Source: Combretum micranthum
Taxonomy: Eukaryota > Streptophyta > Magnoliopsida > Myrtales > Combretaceae
Direction: 5' to 3'
DNA: 64,000 nucleotides
NCBI GenBank assembly: GCA_024138025.1
Contig: JAMXBD010000361.1
Span: forward strand, 620,001 to 684,000
The stretch's first letter is position 1. The number at the start of each line of letters is the position of its first letter. Below are positions 62,238 through 64,000 of this stretch, one piece after another. Under the pieces are notes generated by a model that did no database searches, had not been told where the DNA came from, and saw only the letters and a list, made by a program, of their open reading frames with translations. Both the position numbers and the translations under genes were made by a program.

Positions 62238-63860
62238 TGTTAGTAGTATTCTCAATATTTGGATTTCGATGATAACAAAAAGTTACATGTTAACTAACAA
62301 GTGTATTGAATGTCAAGTTCTTATGAAAATGTTTTACAAGAAAATACTAATCAAAAAGTATTTCAGAAAGTATTTTCAAGAGCAGAAAAGAAGCAGAAAC
62401 AATTTCAGAGAGCAAAATAACGTGTTGCGTGGATACTTTACAAAAGAGTGCAAACTCAGAGGATATTTCAGAGAGTATTCAAGGAAGGTTATTAAGCAAG
62501 AATGTAGATTCAGAAGCTTTTTCAGAAGGCATTTCACAAGAGTTACAATATGATAATGGATATGAAGACCCAGCACCAAAGTGATTGTATTTGGGAAATA
62601 CATTCAATAATGTTCCACAAAGTTGGTTTAATATCCAAAGGGGAATAAATTCGAAATAGAGATCGTTTTCAAGAACAATGGAAGAACATACTTAATATTG
62701 CACTTGAAAAGAAAGTTAGTGTGCATAATATGAAGTACTTACAAAGGAAATCAGATTTTTAAGGATAATGTCTGAAGATTCTACTAGTATACGGAAAATA
62801 TGGAAATATATTATGAGATAATATGTTATCAGAGGATATCATAAGATTCATGTTTCAAGAAGATCGGTTTTGTTTTTGTTGCTATTTTCGTGGGATTTTT
62901 CAAATTAAGATCACCCACCAAGATAACAACAAGTTTTCTTATTCTTATCTTGATGGAAGACGTCTGGAACAAACAACTCGAAGATTTTCAAATTTTCAAA
63001 TGAAAGAAGACTCTATCAACAAGTCATCCGAATTAGAAGCAGAAAAAGAAGGGATCAAGCTTATCTATTCCAATGATTTAGCCGTTAGAAGATTATCAAG
63101 CTTATCCATTTTTGAAAGTTCCAACCGCTTGAGAATGTGTGATTAAAAAGGCATGATCAGAACGAAGATGATATATATTGAATACTGAGAACACGAAAAA
63201 GAGGGAATACATACGATCAAAGCTTACAAGCAAAAACTGTCATTTTTACTTTCCTCAATTTGATTTGTTTAATCTTTGTAAGATTGAGAGTTACAAGTAG
63301 GCTCAGTAGGTTGATGTTAGCTTGAAGGAAGCTAGGAAGATCAAACTGAGTGCATTTGTAGCCAAGTGCTTTGGCAAAAGACAACTTGTAACATTGATTT
63401 GTTCTTGGATAGTGGAACATACCGGTAAAGACAACCGAATCCCGGGCTTGGTGCTGGAAGAGAGGACTGACGCTCAAGGCGGAACCTCTATAAATAGCTT
63501 TGCAAATTCTTCTACCTTACTCTCTTTAATTCTCGTATATAATTACTTGTTTGTGTTTATCGTGACTTGTTTCAGAGACTAATTGTTACAAGAATTAAAA
63601 AGTAGAGACTAAATCAGAGACTAAAAGTTTTGACATATATTCTTGATTGAGCTTAACAATTGTTATAGAAATTAGACTTGTTTGCTTCCGCATTATAGAT
63701 AAAACATTTTTATTAAAGTTATTATTTTAAAGATTTGAAAACCCATTTTTGTTTTATTAATCAAGTTGGTGAATTTGATAAAGTTTACTTAAAGGAATTT
63801 TTTTTATTATTAACCAATTCACCCCCCCCCCCCCCCTTTGGTTAGTTTTTGGGACCAACA
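62238..63860 (+). mobile_element. Solo LTR of a second family, nested in copy L4
   Basis: The 1623-bp element starts TGTTAGTAG and ends GGGACCAACA. The flanks are AAAAT (62233-62237) and ACAAT (63861-63865), a likely 5-bp target duplication with one change. A TATA box CTATAAATAG at 63488-63497 gives plus-strand transcription, and 15 C residues (63822-63836) precede the terminal TTTGGTTAG. The CACCCCCC-TTGG ending resembles Ty1/copia SIRE-type LTRs, but this is a recollection of style rather than a match. The short frames inside, including 62823-63146, are not retrotransposon genes. Confidence 0.7.
63488..63497 (+). promoter_or_regulatory. TATA box of the nested solo LTR
   Basis: CTATAAATAG lies about 370 bases before the LTR end, a normal U3/R position. 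Confidence 0.5.
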
Positions 63861-64000
63861 ACAATTTTCATCATATCAATACAAGAATCACAATTTATTT
63901 ATCAAACCAACTTTCGATATTCTTAACTTGTATTAAATCATTCATAATACCAAGTCACACAACAATTATCCATTTTATCTTTTTCTTAATTGCTAGTGCT

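Larger units (their letters stand above)
61378..64000 (-). mobile_element. Long LTR copy L4, minus orientation, interrupted and cut by window end
   Basis: It starts TGTCACGCCCCAGA at 61378 on +, the inverse of the family 3' end, and continues with CCTAAATGTGGCAGTCCGCC, nearly identical to the window start. It is interrupted at 62237 by another LTR and resumes at 63861 with the blocks that follow in copy L1. It extends past the window. It lies directly against copy D, probably inserted into it. Confidence 0.75.

Noticed and set aside
62269..63146. Open frames inside the nested 1.6-kb LTR
   Set aside because: They are Lys/Arg/Phe-rich from A-rich sequence, lie upstream of the LTR TATA box and match no retrotransposon protein.
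1..64000. tRNA, rRNA, organellar insertions and telomeric repeats
   Set aside because: None was recognised by eye on either strand; small RNA genes could be missed without a covariance-model search.

Overview
This window is nuclear DNA from a flowering plant, most likely a eudicot. It is AT-rich and gene-poor. Its genes have GT-AG introns and plant-type families, and most of the remaining sequence is transposon debris. No bacterial, organellar or CRISPR features were seen. All calls come from reading the sequence; no database search was run.

Three host genes appear intact, all on the + strand. (1) 11306-11686 is a single-exon 126-residue zinc-ribbon protein of the At4g08330-like family. (2) 16168-16996 is a three-exon gene for a 167-residue plant protein of unknown function. 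(3) 24983-28334 is a seven-exon prolyl 4-hydroxylase of 290 residues, a type II membrane enzyme of the secretory pathway with all iron and 2-oxoglutarate ligands present. They do not form a pathway. A remnant of a fourth coding exon (41195-41461) is broken by a transposon.

The two flanks and 33.2-36.8 kb are occupied by one family of very long LTRs (about 3.6-4.5 kb). One end reads TGTAAAC and the other GGGGCGTGACA, with a TATA box inside. About seven copies or fragments are visible: 1-4483 (-), about 4800-7554 (+), 33169-36841 (-, a solo LTR with a perfect TATAA target duplication), 54306-57924 (+), 57925-59095 (+), about 59096-61377 (+) and 61378-64000 (-). Several copies share a 67-69 nt exon-like block with splice-like borders and an acidic reading frame ending in ED-aromatic-x-D-stop. 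This is the most unusual structure in the window. A different solo LTR of 1.6 kb (62238-63860) sits inside the last copy.

Between these lie other elements with readable ends: a hAT MITE (18049-18825), a Mutator-type MITE with perfect 9-bp duplications (22843-23165), two 5'-truncated LINE tails (19041-19650 minus, 30905-31521 plus), and a nested stack at 41.2-48.6 kb. In the stack a nearly full-length but dead L1-type LINE (minus) lies inside a hAT element, which itself interrupts the coding exon. A 2.3-kb CACTA-like element (48555-50842) follows directly.
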